From contig DGQF01000012.1 of NCBI GenBank assembly GCA_002389675.1, positions 11,187 through 43,447 of the forward strand: a stretch of 32,261 nt of DNA. Direction: 5' to 3'. Numbering within the stretch: the first letter of the stretch is position 1; each line of letters begins with the position of its first letter. The notes beneath the pieces were generated by a model. That model was not told the DNA's origin. It ran no database searches and saw only the letters and a list, made by a program, of their open reading frames with translations. A program made the position numbers and the translations under genes. Source of the stretch: Gammaproteobacteria bacterium UBA4421 (GTDB lineage Bacteria; Pseudomonadota; Gammaproteobacteria; Pseudomonadales; Azotimanducaceae). Positions 1-7,783 of the stretch are shown piece after piece.

Positions 1-658
1 AAACGGGCTTAGGACCGCGAATACCACGACGCAGAGCGGCGTGTTGAGCAACCACAGGTTGCGATTGATGCAGGTTAATCCACATTCGGTAAAGCATACG
101 TTTGCTATCCTCCTCCGGCGCATCGATATATTTTTCTCGGCGATGCATCACCGCCAAATTGTTCACAAAGAGCACATCCCCTGGCTGCTGCCAGAAAGTT
201 AATTGCAGGTCAGGCTGGGTGGCCAGCGTTTCCACACAAGCCAGAGCTTCGCGTTGCGCGTGGGTCATTTTCTGGCCCGAGACCTGCGCCGCAAGCTCCG
301 CCAATTGAATATTGAGCCAAGCACTCATGCGCCCCTCAAGCCATGCAAATACGGGGATTCGCATTTGCTGAACCCTTCCGAGCTTCCTTGTTGACTCAGC
401 ATCACCTTGTTCTTTTCGAGCATATAAAGGATAACCCTGTATCAGCGCCTCGAGGTGTTGCGGATGATTCGATAGGATTTCATTGTAGATCGCAAACAAG
501 CTAACGAGACCATTCATTCCCCCTTGCGCCGCTTGACGCACGCAACTCATGCCAATGCAATCGCCGCCATCACAATGAAACCGAAGCTCATCATTGCTTT
601 CATAGCCCCGTGTATCTACCCCTCGTGGCGCGCCGGCAAACCGATCAGCGAGAACGCG
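1..658 (-). pseudogene. TauD/TfdA-family Fe(II)/2-oxoglutarate dioxygenase, lacking N-terminus, C-terminus off window
   Basis: Reading the minus strand from about 658 down to 1 gives one open frame of about 219 codons. It carries the family's iron-binding HxD motif in the context SNDELRFHCDGGD, then GDVLFVNNLAVMHRR (the region before the distal His) and RMLYRMWINL (the 2-oxoglutarate Arg region). Family members are usually 280-350 residues and have roughly 100 residues before HxD. Here only about 20 codons precede that block, there is no credible start codon, and an in-frame stop lies at 674-676. Beyond that point the DNA belongs to the oppositely oriented SIR2 remnant. The C-terminus continues past base 1. 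Such enzymes hydroxylate small molecules using Fe(II), O2 and 2-oxoglutarate; the substrate is unknown. Without its N-terminal strands the protein is unlikely to fold normally, so I call it a broken gene or one side of an assembly join. Confidence 0.8.
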
Positions 659-1473
659 GTACCTACGCCAACTTCATGCGTGCGGCACTGGGTACCTACA
701 CCTTTTTGTTCATGGGCTTTTCGTTTACCGATGCCTATCTAAACGAGTTGCGCTCTGAAGTTTTGGCTTTCCTCAACAGCCACGATGAAAAGGGTCAAAG
801 ACCTAATCCCGTCGGCTACGCCATCCTCGAAGATCAAGCACCCTCAGTCCGTACATTTTTTGAGCAACACGAAGGCATTGAAGTACTGCACTATGAAACG
901 GAAAAGAAATTAGATCCGCACTCAAACCAATTACGCCCGGTTGGCTGGATGGGCTTTACAGATTGGCTCGAGGCAATTGAAAAAGAAACCTGTGTAGCGG
1001 CTCGATTACGGGCTCTGCTAGGGGAACAAGCGCAGATAGTTTGGATTGACCCGCAGCACAACGACAACAATCAACGTGGCCTGACCTTTTTGCGAAACCA
1101 CGTTGGCGTAAACGTCGCAAAACTGGACCATCCTGACCAATTGGACAAGACAAGCCATCAGCACGCAGTTCTTGTGATATCCCACTTTGGCTACAATTCG
1201 GACGGCCCCTCGCAGCTGGCCAAAGCGTTAGAGAACATGCAGCTATGGGGCGAACGCCCCCCCGTTGTCGTTTTTGGCGGCGTCGATTTTGCCAACCAAA
1301 ATAGACGCCTTGCCAACCGTCTGGGGGCCATCGATCTGGCCACTAACTGGACAGATCTTATGCGAGTGATTGAACAAATGTTTGGACGCGATGAGCTCAA
1401 TAGCGGACCTGACGCGGCTACCCAAACAGGCTTCAGCCGAGCAACCATATCGCCATCCAAACAACAAACATGA
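655..1473 (+). pseudogene. SIR2-family protein, C-terminal remnant with a receiver-like tail
   Basis: The frame shows the end of a SIR2_2-type domain: GTYANFMRAALGTYTFLFMG followed by FSFTDAYLNELR, matching the usual 'FLRALL...LLFVGYSLxDPxL' block, then PVGYAILED. The N-terminal NAD-binding core of SIR2 (GAGxS, NxD and catalytic His regions) is absent. An ATG at 610 would add about 15 codons, but those are antisense to the dioxygenase and do not resemble SIR2. The C-terminal part (about 1030-1400) reads like a receiver/flavodoxin-like fold: strand IVWIDP, then LVISHFG where related tails have VISDMG, then PPVVVFGG, then LGAIDLATNW. Proteins with a SIR2 NADase domain and a variable tail are often antiphage defence effectors. 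That role is inference here, and this copy cannot be enzymatically active as it stands. The stop codon is TGA at 1471-1473. Confidence 0.7.
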
Positions 1474-1557
1474 AGCGCACTGCGCCCTGACAAAGATACA
1501 AACCTATCGTGCGACATAACGATCGCTGCGCTTGTACGCTCGACCAATGGCTACGCT

Positions 1558-2103
1558 TTACGGATAAGTCATCAAGGAAGCGACATTAAATCCTCGCTCG
1601 TGAATGATTTGGCTGCCTCCGAGCGTTGGCAGATCAATTAAGCTGACAATTAATATATTCGCCCGCAGCACGGCAAAGTGCTCGCTGAGCAGCTCAGCAC
1701 AGGCGACTGCGGTGCCGCCAGTTGCAATTAAATCGTCAACCACCACCACCTTGTCTTTGGCGCTCACTGGCGTATTTTTTTGAATTTCCAGCGACGCGCT
1801 CCCGTATTCTAAGTCAAAGCTTTTGCGATAGGTTGGGTTGGGAAGTTTTTCAGGTTTGCGCGCAAGCACCAGCGGAACGGCTAAGTCGCGGGCTATGGGA
1901 CCGGCGAAAACAAATCCTCTGCTGTCGATGGCCACCACTGCGGTGGGCGCAAATGCCCTGCTCAGAGCAGTCATTTCTTTACAGGCCGTTGCGAAGGCAT
2001 CTGGTGTCTCAAGCAGGCCAGTGATGTCCCTAAACTGAATCCCACAGACCGGGTAATCATCGACGGTGCGAATCGACGGCTTTAAACCAAACGGGTCACT
2101 CAA
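1558..2103 (-). CDS. apt: Adenine phosphoribosyltransferase
   Basis: This cytosolic purine-salvage enzyme converts adenine and PRPP to AMP and pyrophosphate. The 181-residue length is normal for the family. The N-terminal FRDITGLLETP block, the AIDSRGFVFAGPIA segment, and the PRPP-binding loop VVVVDDLIATGGTA (residues 119-132) are all present. The start is TTG at 2103: an AAGGAG ribosome site lies seven bases upstream and no in-frame ATG exists nearby. An out-of-frame ATG at 2106-2108 lies between the ribosome site and TTG and opens a two-codon frame (ATG AGT TGA) whose stop overlaps the apt start. It appears to be a single-gene unit, unrelated in function to its neighbours. Confidence 0.93.
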   Translation of the reverse strand: MSDPFGLKPSIRTVDDYPVCGIQFRDITGLLETPDAFATACKEMTALSRAFAPTAVVAIDSRGFVFAGPIARDLAVPLVLARKPEKLPNPTYRKSFDLEYGSASLEIQKNTPVSAKDKVVVVDDLIATGGTAVACAELLSEHFAVLRANILIVSLIDLPTLGGSQIIHERGFNVASLMTYP

Positions 2104-2255
2104 CTCATTGCTCCTTGAGGGGATGTAGAAAGATCATACTGTGCATCGTATCTCCGATGAGATGACAATTTATAGTGTCAAATTGCTTTGCTCTGCGCCA
2201 TTTCTCATCCAGCTGGAGTGTGTGCTGTCAGCGCATATTTTTGCACATAACGCTC

Positions 2256-3134
2256 TCACCTAGCGGCACGGCCCGTGCTAAGTCCCGGGGAAATGCGAGC
2301 ATCGTCTGGCTCACGCAGCGGCATCATCAGTTTTTGCAAAAGTGTCGGCTCTGTTGGCCCAATGCCCGCTTCCAACGTATCTGCCTCAGCAAAGGTGCCG
2401 AACACGCGATCCCAAAGTATGGCGGCACAGCCATAGTTTGTATTGCTTTGGGCCATCACACTGGAGTGGTGATGGATATGATATCGATTGGTCGTAAACA
2501 ACCAACCAATGACCCTGTGATTTAAGTCAATATTTGCATGCGCGATTGACGCCTGAGTCAGAATCAATACCGCCGCACCGGCGACTGCCAACCCGCCCCC
2601 AAATAGCAGCTCAACAATCGCTGAGGGTACCAACAAAATAAACATTTCCAGCGGATGATTGGCGCCGGCATTCACGGCGCCTAAATGTTTGAAAGAGTGA
2701 TGCGCACCGTGCCCTGACAAACGCCACAATAAGCGCCATCGGTGCTCCGCGCGATGAAACCAATACCAGATAAATTCGCTTAGAAAAAAAGCCAGCAATA
2801 CCTGCATCAGAATTGGCCACTGGGTCGGCCAGATGTTGATATGCAAAGCCGCTCTCGCCGCAACCAATATAGGATCCAACGATACCGTATAAAGTGGCGC
2901 GACAACTGCCGCACTGAAGCCAAACACCGCCACATAAACCCCGACCAAACCTAATTTTTCTCGCCACGAATGTCGCCAATGAGGACGCAGAGGTCGCCAA
3001 TATTCCAAAAGATTTAGCAAGACTTGCACTAAAAGTAAGATCGCTGGGTATGTCAGTACTGTGGTTTGATTAAAAAACCATGCACCAAGTACGGCAATTA
3101 TCAGCAACGGCTGCAAGCCATATTTAATAATCAC
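2256..3134 (-). CDS. Membrane fatty acid hydroxylase / sterol desaturase family protein
   Basis: This is an integral-membrane di-iron oxygenase. It shows the family histidine clusters HRAEH (residues 127-131), HGAHH (142-146), HANIDLNH (199-206) and HIHHH (219-223), embedded between hydrophobic segments at about 5-45, 60-85, 108-128 and 165-200. These His residues hold two irons that activate O2 for C-H hydroxylation or desaturation of lipids, sterols or carotenoids; the substrate cannot be read here. The frame is open up to a TTG at 3155, but I prefer GTG at 3134 (292 residues), because a GGGAG ribosome site lies eight bases before it. The gene is divergent from the exported protein at 3204. 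Confidence 0.88.
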   Translation of the reverse strand: MIIKYGLQPLLIIAVLGAWFFNQTTVLTYPAILLLVQVLLNLLEYWRPLRPHWRHSWREKLGLVGVYVAVFGFSAAVVAPLYTVSLDPILVAARAALHINIWPTQWPILMQVLLAFFLSEFIWYWFHRAEHRWRLLWRLSGHGAHHSFKHLGAVNAGANHPLEMFILLVPSAIVELLFGGGLAVAGAAVLILTQASIAHANIDLNHRVIGWLFTTNRYHIHHHSSVMAQSNTNYGCAAILWDRVFGTFAEADTLEAGIGPTEPTLLQKLMMPLREPDDARISPGLSTGRAAR

Positions 3135-3203
3135 TGTTGATTCTCCCAATGACAAGACACATCATGATGGCCTGCAAGCAAGGGAAACAAAAGCATTTAC
3201 CCT

Positions 3204-3743
3204 ATGTCCCCGCGCCGACTCTTATTTTTGATAACTAGCATGATCCTTTTGGCACTCAATCAAGGCTGCGAACGAAACGGCCAGGATCCCCAATTGGCCG
3301 CCGCTGAGGCCTTCATCGATGCTTTCTATTCGTTTGAGCCAACCAAACTTGCCGCTGTCCGCTTGCCAGAACCAGGCGCCACCAGCATGGCCTACTACCA
3401 AGCTTGGGCTGCGGCGGCAAACTATCGTATCCATACACGACATCCTTGCAAACGCCATCATAACTTTGTTGTCTGTCGCATTACGGTCACCGATGACTTT
3501 GGTCAAACTTTGGGTTACCTCGCCACCGACACTTTCACACTACAAATGAAAGGTTCAATGATTGTCGCGGCAAATGCAGAAGGCGACGATCCACCTATAT
3601 TTAACGCTCTGTTCGCATGGATTGCCCAACAACGCCCAGAAATCTTAACAGGCCCCTGCCACAGGATGTTCGCCGGCGGCACCACGCCAACGGCATGTGC
3701 CAGAGCAGTCGCAGATTCAGCCCAAATCTTCATTAATCAATAA
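3204..3743 (+). CDS. Exported protein of unknown function, possible lipoprotein
   Basis: I do not recognise a family in this 179-residue protein. The N-terminus (MSPRRLLFLITSMILLALNQ then GCERNG) has a positive start, a hydrophobic stretch and a Cys at residue 22, so it is exported and possibly lipid-modified. The lipobox is imperfect: Asn at -3 and Gln at -2. The mature part contains several further Cys (CKRHHNFVVC, GPCHRMF, TACARA) that could form disulfides in the periplasm. It has no clear ribosome site. It lies divergently from the membrane hydroxylase, with 69 bases between the two starts. Confidence 0.6.
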   Translation: MSPRRLLFLITSMILLALNQGCERNGQDPQLAAAEAFIDAFYSFEPTKLAAVRLPEPGATSMAYYQAWAAAANYRIHTRHPCKRHHNFVVCRITVTDDFGQTLGYLATDTFTLQMKGSMIVAANAEGDDPPIFNALFAWIAQQRPEILTGPCHRMFAGGTTPTACARAVADSAQIFINQ

Positions 3744-3880
3744 CCCGTGATATTGAGCCCGCCAGCGATTACCTGAGCCGATGACTTCGAGGAGATTGCT
3801 GTCAAACAACCCCCTTTTGATTGACCGGTGATGGCCCGCATCCCTATACTATTTTTCAAGATAATCCACGAGACCAGACC

Positions 3881-4576
3881 ATGCGCAATCTAAAATTTGT
3901 AGGCTGGCTGCCGCTTCTTATTGCGGGATTAGCCGCCCTCACCCATGCAGATGCTCCGATTACTGCAGAGCAACAAGCGGCGTTCACTCCCCAAGTGGTG
4001 CTTGACGAATTGATGGCCGGCAACGCCAGGTTTGTATCCGGTCAATCTACAGAACGTGATCTGACCGCCCGAATTGTACAATCCGCAGCAGGACAGTCCC
4101 CCAAAGCAGTCATCCTTTCTTGCTTGGATTCCCGTGTTCCGGTGGAAAAGGTATTCGACGTGAGCATCGGCGATATTTTCGTCGGACGCAACGCGGGTAA
4201 CGTATCCAACGCAGATCAATTGGGCTCCATCGAATTCGCAACAGCAGTGGCTGGCGCAAAGCTGGTAATGGTGTTGGGGCACACTTCCTGCGGCGCAGTG
4301 GCCGGCGCCATAGCGGGCGCTGAGCTGGGAAACCTAACTCAGTTATTGTCCAAGATAAGACCTGCTGTGAATGCTGTTGAGGGCTACTTGGCAGAAGAAC
4401 GAACATCGGACAACAGCGATTTTGTAAATGCGGTGGCAGATAGAAATGTCGCCCAAACAATCACCAGAATTCGCACGGATAGCTCGGTATTGGCAGAACT
4501 AGAAAACAATGGCGATATTTTAATCGTTGGCGCAGGCTACGATCTGCAAACTGGTCGAGTGATTCTGTTGCAGTAG
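3881..4576 (+). CDS. Periplasmic beta-carbonic anhydrase
   Basis: This zinc enzyme interconverts CO2 and bicarbonate. The first zinc ligand and active-site dyad are in SCLDSRVP (Cys81, Asp83, Arg85), and the remaining ligands are in GHTSCGAV (His134, Cys137), all conserved. The frame is open from 3821, but the ATG at 3881 gives a proper signal peptide (MRNLKFVGWLPLLIAGLAAL, then a THADA-like cleavage site) and a 231-residue protein, so I use that start. Exported beta-class enzymes occur in several proteobacteria and are thought to aid CO2/bicarbonate exchange or pH balance in the periplasm. It seems to stand alone between an unknown exported protein and the thiolase-like gene. Confidence 0.92.
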   Translation: MRNLKFVGWLPLLIAGLAALTHADAPITAEQQAAFTPQVVLDELMAGNARFVSGQSTERDLTARIVQSAAGQSPKAVILSCLDSRVPVEKVFDVSIGDIFVGRNAGNVSNADQLGSIEFATAVAGAKLVMVLGHTSCGAVAGAIAGAELGNLTQLLSKIRPAVNAVEGYLAEERTSDNSDFVNAVADRNVAQTITRIRTDSSVLAELENNGDILIVGAGYDLQTGRVILLQ

Positions 4577-4719
4577 AACCCTTGCGTGCGGCCAGATTAG
4601 CTTGGGCACCAAACCTCAATTGTCCAACCGAGCTGTCTGGGAGACCGAGAGGCAATAAGATCAACTATACCGTGCCAGGTTTAGTTACACTGCCCACACG
4701 AGATTAAAGGACAGTGCCC

Positions 4720-5919
4720 ATGGGTTTACGTGGTGAGGCAGCCATTGTCGGTGTTGCACAATACGAGAACGAGCGCAGATATGCCGGTGAGAAAAACTTT
4801 TTTACCGAGCAATTCGCCGAACTGACAAGACTTGCGCTGAACGATGCGGGCTTGCATAAAGACGATATTGATGGTCTGTGCTGCACTGCCATTCGCGAAA
4901 CTAACATGTTTGCCCCTGCCACGCTCGCTGAGTATTTGGGTATCCACGTGAACTTCGCCGAAATAGTAGACCTCGGCGGCGCAACGCCTGTGGGCATGAT
5001 CTGGCGAGCAGCCGCAGCGATTGAGCTGGGCATTTGCCAAGCCGTCATTTGCGCCACACCGGCACGGCCTGTTCCATCCAACCCAAACCCGCCAGCCATA
5101 GACCATAGTCGCGTATTCGGCTCTACAAGCAACAACTGGGGCTCGCCACAGGCAGAATTTGACGTTCCCTATGGTAACGTCGCGCAAAACGCCGGATATG
5201 CGATGATCGCCAATCGCTATGCATCGCTGTACGGCTATGACGAAAGAGCCTTGGCTAAAATTGCTGCTCAGCAGCGCACTAACGCACTAGCCAATCCTCT
5301 GGCCGTTTTTCGCAATGCACCCATTACCATCGATGATGTGCTAGCAAGTAAAATGATTGCAGATCCCCTGCATGTACTGGAAATTGTCATGCCCTGCGCT
5401 GGCGGTTCAGCGGTACTGCTGGCCAACAAAGCACTCGCAGCAAAAAGTCGCAACAGGCCTGTCTATGTAACGGGCTTCGGTGAACATCTGACCACCAAAT
5501 CCACCACATACCAGCCTGACATGGTGCAGTCTCCAGTTGGCCCTGCAGCAGATTCCGCTTTTACGATGGCCGGCAAAAAACCAGCCGACATCCAGATGGT
5601 ACAACCCTACGATTGTTACACCGTCACCGTCATGCTAACTCTGGAGGACGCCGGATTTTGCAGTAAAGGTGATGGGGCAAACTTTATTCAAGACCATAAT
5701 TTGACCTACCAGGGTGACTTTCCCTGCAACACCGGTGGTGGACAGTTAGGCGCTGGCCAAGCCGGCTTAGCGGGAGGGATGACACAGGTTATCGAAGGTG
5801 CGATACAAGTGATGGGGCGGGCCGAAGAGCGCCAGGTGAAGCATCATGACAATGCATTAGTGACCGGAACCGGCGGCATTATGAGCGAACAATCAGCCAT
5901 CATTCTGGAGGGCGCGTAA
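4720..5919 (+). CDS. Thiolase-fold acyl-CoA protein lacking thiolase catalytic residues (SCP-x/Ltp type)
   Basis: This 399-residue protein has the thiolase-superfamily layout seen in SCP-x/lipid-transfer proteins: AAIVGVAQYE at the N-terminus, a central VDLGGATPVGMIWRAAAAIE segment, YDCYTVTVMLTLEDAGFC, and NTGGGQLGAGQAGLAGG near the end. The nucleophilic Cys of true thiolases is not in its usual place (GGATP instead of a CxSG-type turn), and the usual GHP histidine motif is replaced by GAG. It is therefore probably not a classical thiolase. Ltp2-type homologues paired with DUF35 proteins act as retro-aldolases on acyl-CoAs in steroid side-chain breakdown; that role is a reasonable inference. 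The ATG at 4720 is chosen over GTG 4714 because AAGGA at 4707-4711 is eight bases away. The next gene starts directly after its stop. Confidence 0.88.
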   Translation: MGLRGEAAIVGVAQYENERRYAGEKNFFTEQFAELTRLALNDAGLHKDDIDGLCCTAIRETNMFAPATLAEYLGIHVNFAEIVDLGGATPVGMIWRAAAAIELGICQAVICATPARPVPSNPNPPAIDHSRVFGSTSNNWGSPQAEFDVPYGNVAQNAGYAMIANRYASLYGYDERALAKIAAQQRTNALANPLAVFRNAPITIDDVLASKMIADPLHVLEIVMPCAGGSAVLLANKALAAKSRNRPVYVTGFGEHLTTKSTTYQPDMVQSPVGPAADSAFTMAGKKPADIQMVQPYDCYTVTVMLTLEDAGFCSKGDGANFIQDHNLTYQGDFPCNTGGGQLGAGQAGLAGGMTQVIEGAIQVMGRAEERQVKHHDNALVTGTGGIMSEQSAIILEGA

Positions 5920-6324
5920 ATGGAAATGAGCCGACCACTACCCGTCGCGACGCCGACCACTGAACCCTTCTGGGACGGGGTGCGCAATCACAAAATCTTG
6001 TTGCAACAGTGCAACGATTGCACCAAGTGGGTCTTTTACCCTAGAACAAATTGTCCCCATTGCCTATCCAACCAGTTAACCTGGCGAGAAGTTCCAGGCG
6101 ATGCAACCATTTACAGCTTCACCATTGCCCGACGTCCGACCGCACCACATTTTGCAGATGAGATACCGCAATTAATCGCCGTTGTCGAGCTGGCGCAAGG
6201 GGTCCGTATGAATACAAATATCGTCAATGCGGAACCCGCCGATTTGCAGGTGGGGTTGGCCCTAAAACCAATTTTCAAAACTATAAAAGACGCCACCCTG
6301 CTCTGTTTTGAGCCGGTCAAATAA
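5920..6324 (+). CDS. DUF35 zinc-ribbon/OB-fold protein, partner of the thiolase-like protein
   Basis: This 134-residue protein has a rubredoxin-like zinc ribbon with Cys31, Cys34, Cys45 and Cys48 (CNDC ... CPHC), followed by an OB-fold (TWREVPGDATIYSFTIARRP). This is the standard DUF35 arrangement. Such proteins bind acyl-CoA and form complexes with thiolase-fold or hydratase partners. The ATG follows the TAA of the upstream gene with no gap, so the two are translationally coupled and very likely encode one complex. The length is normal. Confidence 0.93.
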   Translation: MEMSRPLPVATPTTEPFWDGVRNHKILLQQCNDCTKWVFYPRTNCPHCLSNQLTWREVPGDATIYSFTIARRPTAPHFADEIPQLIAVVELAQGVRMNTNIVNAEPADLQVGLALKPIFKTIKDATLLCFEPVK

Positions 6325-6412
6325 CTTCACCTCAGCCTGATTTTCACCCCTACCAGCAGCGTCAACCGGTTTGCAGGCAGCTGAGGCAGGCCCCTAGCGC
6401 GCCAGACTCACT

Positions 6413-7045
6413 TTAGTCTAGTTCTGAATTCGGCTCTGGCACAGCTGCCGGCTTGCGACCCGCCAGTTTGTCGATCCGCAGAGCAGTTTCATCACCGGTC
6501 GCACGCACAATATGCGCTCGTAGCGTCTCGTAGTTAAAAGGCTCAAAAAAACTTTTTCTGACCAACCGAAAGTGGACAAAAAGGCCCCAAAGGTTTAGCA
6601 CGACGCACAGCAACAAAATCTCTTTTCTAACCAGATCGCTAAAGAATACAAACATAATAATTTGCAGATAAAATTCAGGCTTCAACAGGATGACCATGAA
6701 GCCAAGGCGGCCCGGCATTATCATCGACCAAATGACCGGCATAAGGACCGCAAAGCTTATGAAAATAAGCTCCAGTTCAAATCGAGTCACGGCCCCTTCA
6801 AGTGCACCGTTGAGCGCTACAAACCCCAAAATGGTGCAAATCCCCGCATGCATTTTCCGACCAATCATGTCCTGCATACGAATCCAGGCGTTGTAACCAT
6901 TGGCCTCTATGGCCCAGACCGGCGGTTTCGCCTTGAAGTCATCGAAAATTTCGTAGACACCAATACTGAGATAGATCACAGCTTCAACCCAAAGCACGGC
7001 CAACAACAAAGGTGTCACGGGATAAAACTCTGTAGCCGTTAACAT
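6413..7045 (-). CDS. Integral membrane protein of unknown function
   Basis: This 210-residue protein has about five hydrophobic helices (near residues 12-30, 66-82, 88-110, 122-137 and 142-160) and a charged C-terminal tail rich in Arg, Lys and Pro. I cannot assign a family. A conserved-looking loop between helices 1 and 2 (EIFDDFKAKPPVW) and basic residues after the last helix suggest a cytoplasmic tail. AAGGA lies seven bases before the ATG at 7045, which supports this start. It is convergent with the DUF35 gene, so it is not part of that operon. Confidence 0.72.
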   Translation of the reverse strand: MLTATEFYPVTPLLLAVLWVEAVIYLSIGVYEIFDDFKAKPPVWAIEANGYNAWIRMQDMIGRKMHAGICTILGFVALNGALEGAVTRFELELIFISFAVLMPVIWSMIMPGRLGFMVILLKPEFYLQIIMFVFFSDLVRKEILLLCVVLNLWGLFVHFRLVRKSFFEPFNYETLRAHIVRATGDETALRIDKLAGRKPAAVPEPNSELD

Positions 7046-7391
7046 TGCAGCATCCTTTTTCGAACCTGCAAACAGAGTAAGACATCGGAAACGGCATTAC
7101 TACGTCTGTTTCACTGAGCCAACACAACCCATACCGGTGCTGTTTAGGTCGGAGACGATTGATCGCATCACTCGATAAAACAGCCGCTAGGCCAGTTCGA
7201 TAGGCATACCGTTTGCACCGACAAAAGAAGATCGGTCGAATCGCAGAACAATTAATATTCATCATCAACGTCCGGACTGGCGCAGGAAACGGGTTGGGAC
7301 TAGCATGAACTTGAAAAGGCGCAATCAATCTCCCTAAAAACCAAAACCGGAGTTATTGATTCAGTTATGTCGATTAATTAACGGGGTGGCC
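7046..7391. other. Intergenic stretch between divergent membrane-protein and DUF1330 genes
   Basis: These 346 bases carry upstream regions for two divergent genes. The only long frame (minus strand, 7328 to 6984) runs into the real membrane-protein gene in another frame and looks unlike a protein. I see no convincing promoter, inverted repeat or RNA gene. The sequence next to the DUF1330 start is AT-rich (GATTAATTAACG) and ends in a GGGGTGG ribosome site. Confidence 0.4.
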
Positions 7392-7682
7392 ATGAGCACT
7401 TATATTGTTGCGCAGATCAATATTCATAATAGAAAACGATATGCAGACTATGAGGCTGGTTTTGGCGCAGTGTTTGCCCAATTCGACGGAAAGATGCTCG
7501 CCGTCGATGAATCTCCCGCCGTAGTAGAGGGACACTGGCCATATACTCGCACGGTCATTATAGAGTTCCCGTCAGCCAAGGCGGCCAACGCATGGTATAA
7601 ATCTGAGGCTTATCAGACTATCGCGGCCCATCGCCTGAACGCATCCGTGGCCAATATTGTCTTCGTTGAGGGAGGGCCATGA
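7392..7682 (+). CDS. DUF1330 family protein
   Basis: This 96-residue protein belongs to the DUF1330 dimeric alpha/beta-barrel family. It shows IVAQINIHNRKRYADYEAGF at the N-terminus, VVEGHWPYTRTVIIEFPSA in the middle, and AANAWYKSEAYQTIAAHR towards the end. No biochemical role is established for the family; members are small cytosolic proteins related to the Dabb/EthD fold. The ATG at 7392 follows a GGGGTGG ribosome site. The frame could extend to 7356, but the added residues do not match the family. Confidence 0.9.
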   Translation: MSTYIVAQINIHNRKRYADYEAGFGAVFAQFDGKMLAVDESPAVVEGHWPYTRTVIIEFPSAKAANAWYKSEAYQTIAAHRLNASVANIVFVEGGP

Positions 7683-7742
7683 TCCATATAACCAGCGCAA
7701 GGACAAGCGAATAGACTGCCTTTAGAGCGCCTTCTCCCGTTT

Positions 7743-7762
7743 CGGGGGTGCCATCACCCCCG
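7743..7762. terminator. GC-rich hairpin between convergent genes
   Basis: This is a perfect 8-bp stem (CGGGGGTG / CACCCCCG) with a four-base CCAT loop. It lies in the 101-base gap between the convergent DUF1330 and aldehyde dehydrogenase genes. The position and strength suggest a bidirectional transcription end or mRNA 3' stabiliser, but there is no T-run on either side, so it is not a textbook intrinsic terminator. Confidence 0.5.
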
Positions 7763-7783
7763 ACAACTCGGTTGGACTCGACT

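Noticed and set aside
102..394. Small plus-strand frames in the first 400 bases
   Set aside because: They lie antisense to the clear dioxygenase frame and show no family motifs.
610..660. ATG at 610 as the true start of an intact SIR2-type gene
   Set aside because: The added residues are antisense to the dioxygenase remnant, lack similarity to SIR2 and leave the protein without its NAD-binding core.
6327..6390. CCTCAGC / GCTGAGG pair after the DUF35 gene as a terminator
   Set aside because: The arms are about 45 bases apart, with no compact loop and no T-run.
6984..7328. 114-residue minus-strand frame in the gap before the DUF1330 gene
   Set aside because: It overlaps the real membrane-protein gene in another frame, has no ribosome site and has an unlikely composition.
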